Made by a program: the position numbers and the translations under genes. The notes below the pieces were generated by a model. That model saw nothing but the letters and a program-made list of their open reading frames with translations. It ran no database searches and was not told the origin of the DNA. From assembly GCA_002399265.1 (NCBI GenBank), contig DHDG01000019.1, forward strand, positions 8,668 to 15,794: 7,127 nucleotides of DNA, read 5' to 3'. The DNA is from Firmicutes bacterium UBA4882 (GTDB lineage: Bacteria > Bacillota > UBA4882). Shown piece by piece: positions 6,881-7,127 of this stretch; position 1 is the stretch's first letter, and every line of letters starts with the position of its first letter.

Positions 6881-6913
6881 CAGGGGCTGCCATTGCGGCA
6901 GCCCTTGGTTTTT
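6881..6913 (+). terminator. Intrinsic terminator of the gsp operon
   Basis: The hairpin starts on the base after the gspC-like stop codon. CAGGGGCTGCC (6881-6891) pairs with GGCAGCCCTTG (6897-6907), giving 11 pairs including one G-U, around a 5-nt loop, followed by TTTTT at 6909-6913. This is a classic Rho-independent terminator. Read from the other strand, the stem keeps ten pairs with one A-C mismatch and is followed by TTATT, so it may also work, more weakly, for the convergent minus-strand gene. Confidence 0.93.
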
Positions 6914-6923
6914 GCGGTACGGT

Positions 6924-6951
6924 TTTATGTTCTATGGTTTATGTTTTATGG
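6924..6951. repeat. Tandem 14-bp direct repeat at a convergent gene end
   Basis: Two adjacent copies of TTTATGTTYTATGG (6924-6937 and 6938-6951) differ at a single base. Each copy is itself made of two similar 7-mers of the type TTTATGT/TYTATGG. The second copy contains the stop codon and the last sense codon of the minus-strand gene. On the minus strand the unit reads CCATARAACATAAA. The sequence is AT-rich against a GC-richer background. No function can be assigned; slippage expansion of a 7-mer is the simplest origin. Confidence 0.75.
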
Positions 6952-7127
6952 TTCAGATGCGAGCGGTCTTCTCCGTCTTGGACCCTTTTCATATTCATCC
7001 TCATCAGGTTCAGCTTCAGACCCTGCTTCGGCAGCGTCTTCCACTTTCTGATCAGTTCCTTGCTCGTCATCTTGCCCGGTCTGCAGCAGGTCGCCCATTT
7101 CTGCCATATATTCCTGCATAGCCTCCG
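6946..7127 (-). CDS. Unidentified protein, acidic C-terminus only (partial)
   Basis: The minus strand is open from the right edge to a TAA at 6948-6946, giving 59 visible residues. The visible part starts with an amphipathic-looking EAMQEYMAEMGDLLQ, passes into a strongly acidic, probably disordered region (19 Asp/Glu among 59 residues), and ends with a basic cluster (RRRRP, residues 50-54) and LASEP. Codon use is coherent and the frame ends close to a shared terminator, so I take it as a real gene convergent with the gsp operon. I do not recognise the family. An ATG at 7119-7117 preceded by GGAGG could start a 57-residue small protein, but the spacing is only 2 nt, so continuation beyond the window is more likely. 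Confidence 0.6.
   Translation of the reverse strand, partial: EAMQEYMAEMGDLLQTGQDDEQGTDQKVEDAAEAGSEAEPDEDEYEKGPRRRRPLASEP

Noticed and set aside
6801..7121. A 106-codon open frame on the plus strand
   Set aside because: It overlaps the end of the gspC-like gene in another frame, crosses the terminator hairpin and the tandem repeat, and runs antisense to the minus-strand gene. Its protein looks random.
1..7127. CRISPR array, tRNA, rRNA, insertion sequence or riboswitch
   Set aside because: No regularly spaced repeats, tRNA-like cloverleaf, rRNA motifs, transposase or terminal inverted repeats were found; coding genes fill nearly the whole window.

Overview
The window carries most of one operon for a type II secretion system (T2SS), the machine that moves folded proteins from the periplasm across an outer membrane. 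A T2SS implies a diderm (two-membrane) bacterium. The sequence has moderate-to-high GC, strong GGAGG-type ribosome binding sites, and GTG and TTG starts. The gene order and the PilM/PilN-like and PilO-like character of the platform proteins would fit a diderm Firmicute (Negativicutes) or a deltaproteobacterium-like lineage. That placement is a guess; nothing here fixes the taxon.

Layout. Positions 1-1049 hold the inner-membrane platform protein GspF, whose N-terminus lies left of the window. After a 28-nt gap with a strong ribosome binding site comes the major pseudopilin GspG (1078-1512). The minor pseudopilins GspH (1516-1980), GspI (1977-2348), GspJ (2345-2968) and GspK (2975-4165) follow. 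Next are GspL (4162-5736), which looks like an actin-like PilM domain joined through one membrane helix to a PilN-like periplasmic domain; GspM of the PilO-like type (5733-6314); and a small GspC-like protein (6311-6880) at the end of the operon rather than the beginning. All genes are on the plus strand. From gspG onward neighbours overlap by 4 nt or are separated by 3-6 nt, so they are very probably one transcript with coupled translation. A clear intrinsic terminator (6881-6913) starts at the base after the last stop codon.

Positions 6914-6945 are a short convergent intergenic stretch. It contains most of a 14-bp tandem repeat that runs into the stop codon of a minus-strand gene (6946 to the right edge). 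Only the acidic C-terminus of that gene's product is visible, and I cannot identify it.

How the genes work together. GspF, GspL, GspM and GspC form the inner-membrane platform. GspL would couple it to the cytoplasmic ATPase GspE, and GspC would link it to the secretin GspD; both of those, and the prepilin peptidase GspO, are absent here and may lie upstream or elsewhere. GspK, GspI, GspJ and GspH form the tip of the pseudopilus and GspG its shaft. I see no new defence, mobile or RNA system. The most interesting points are the PilMN-like GspL, the operon-terminal GspC-like protein without a PDZ domain, and the tandem repeat at the convergent gene end.
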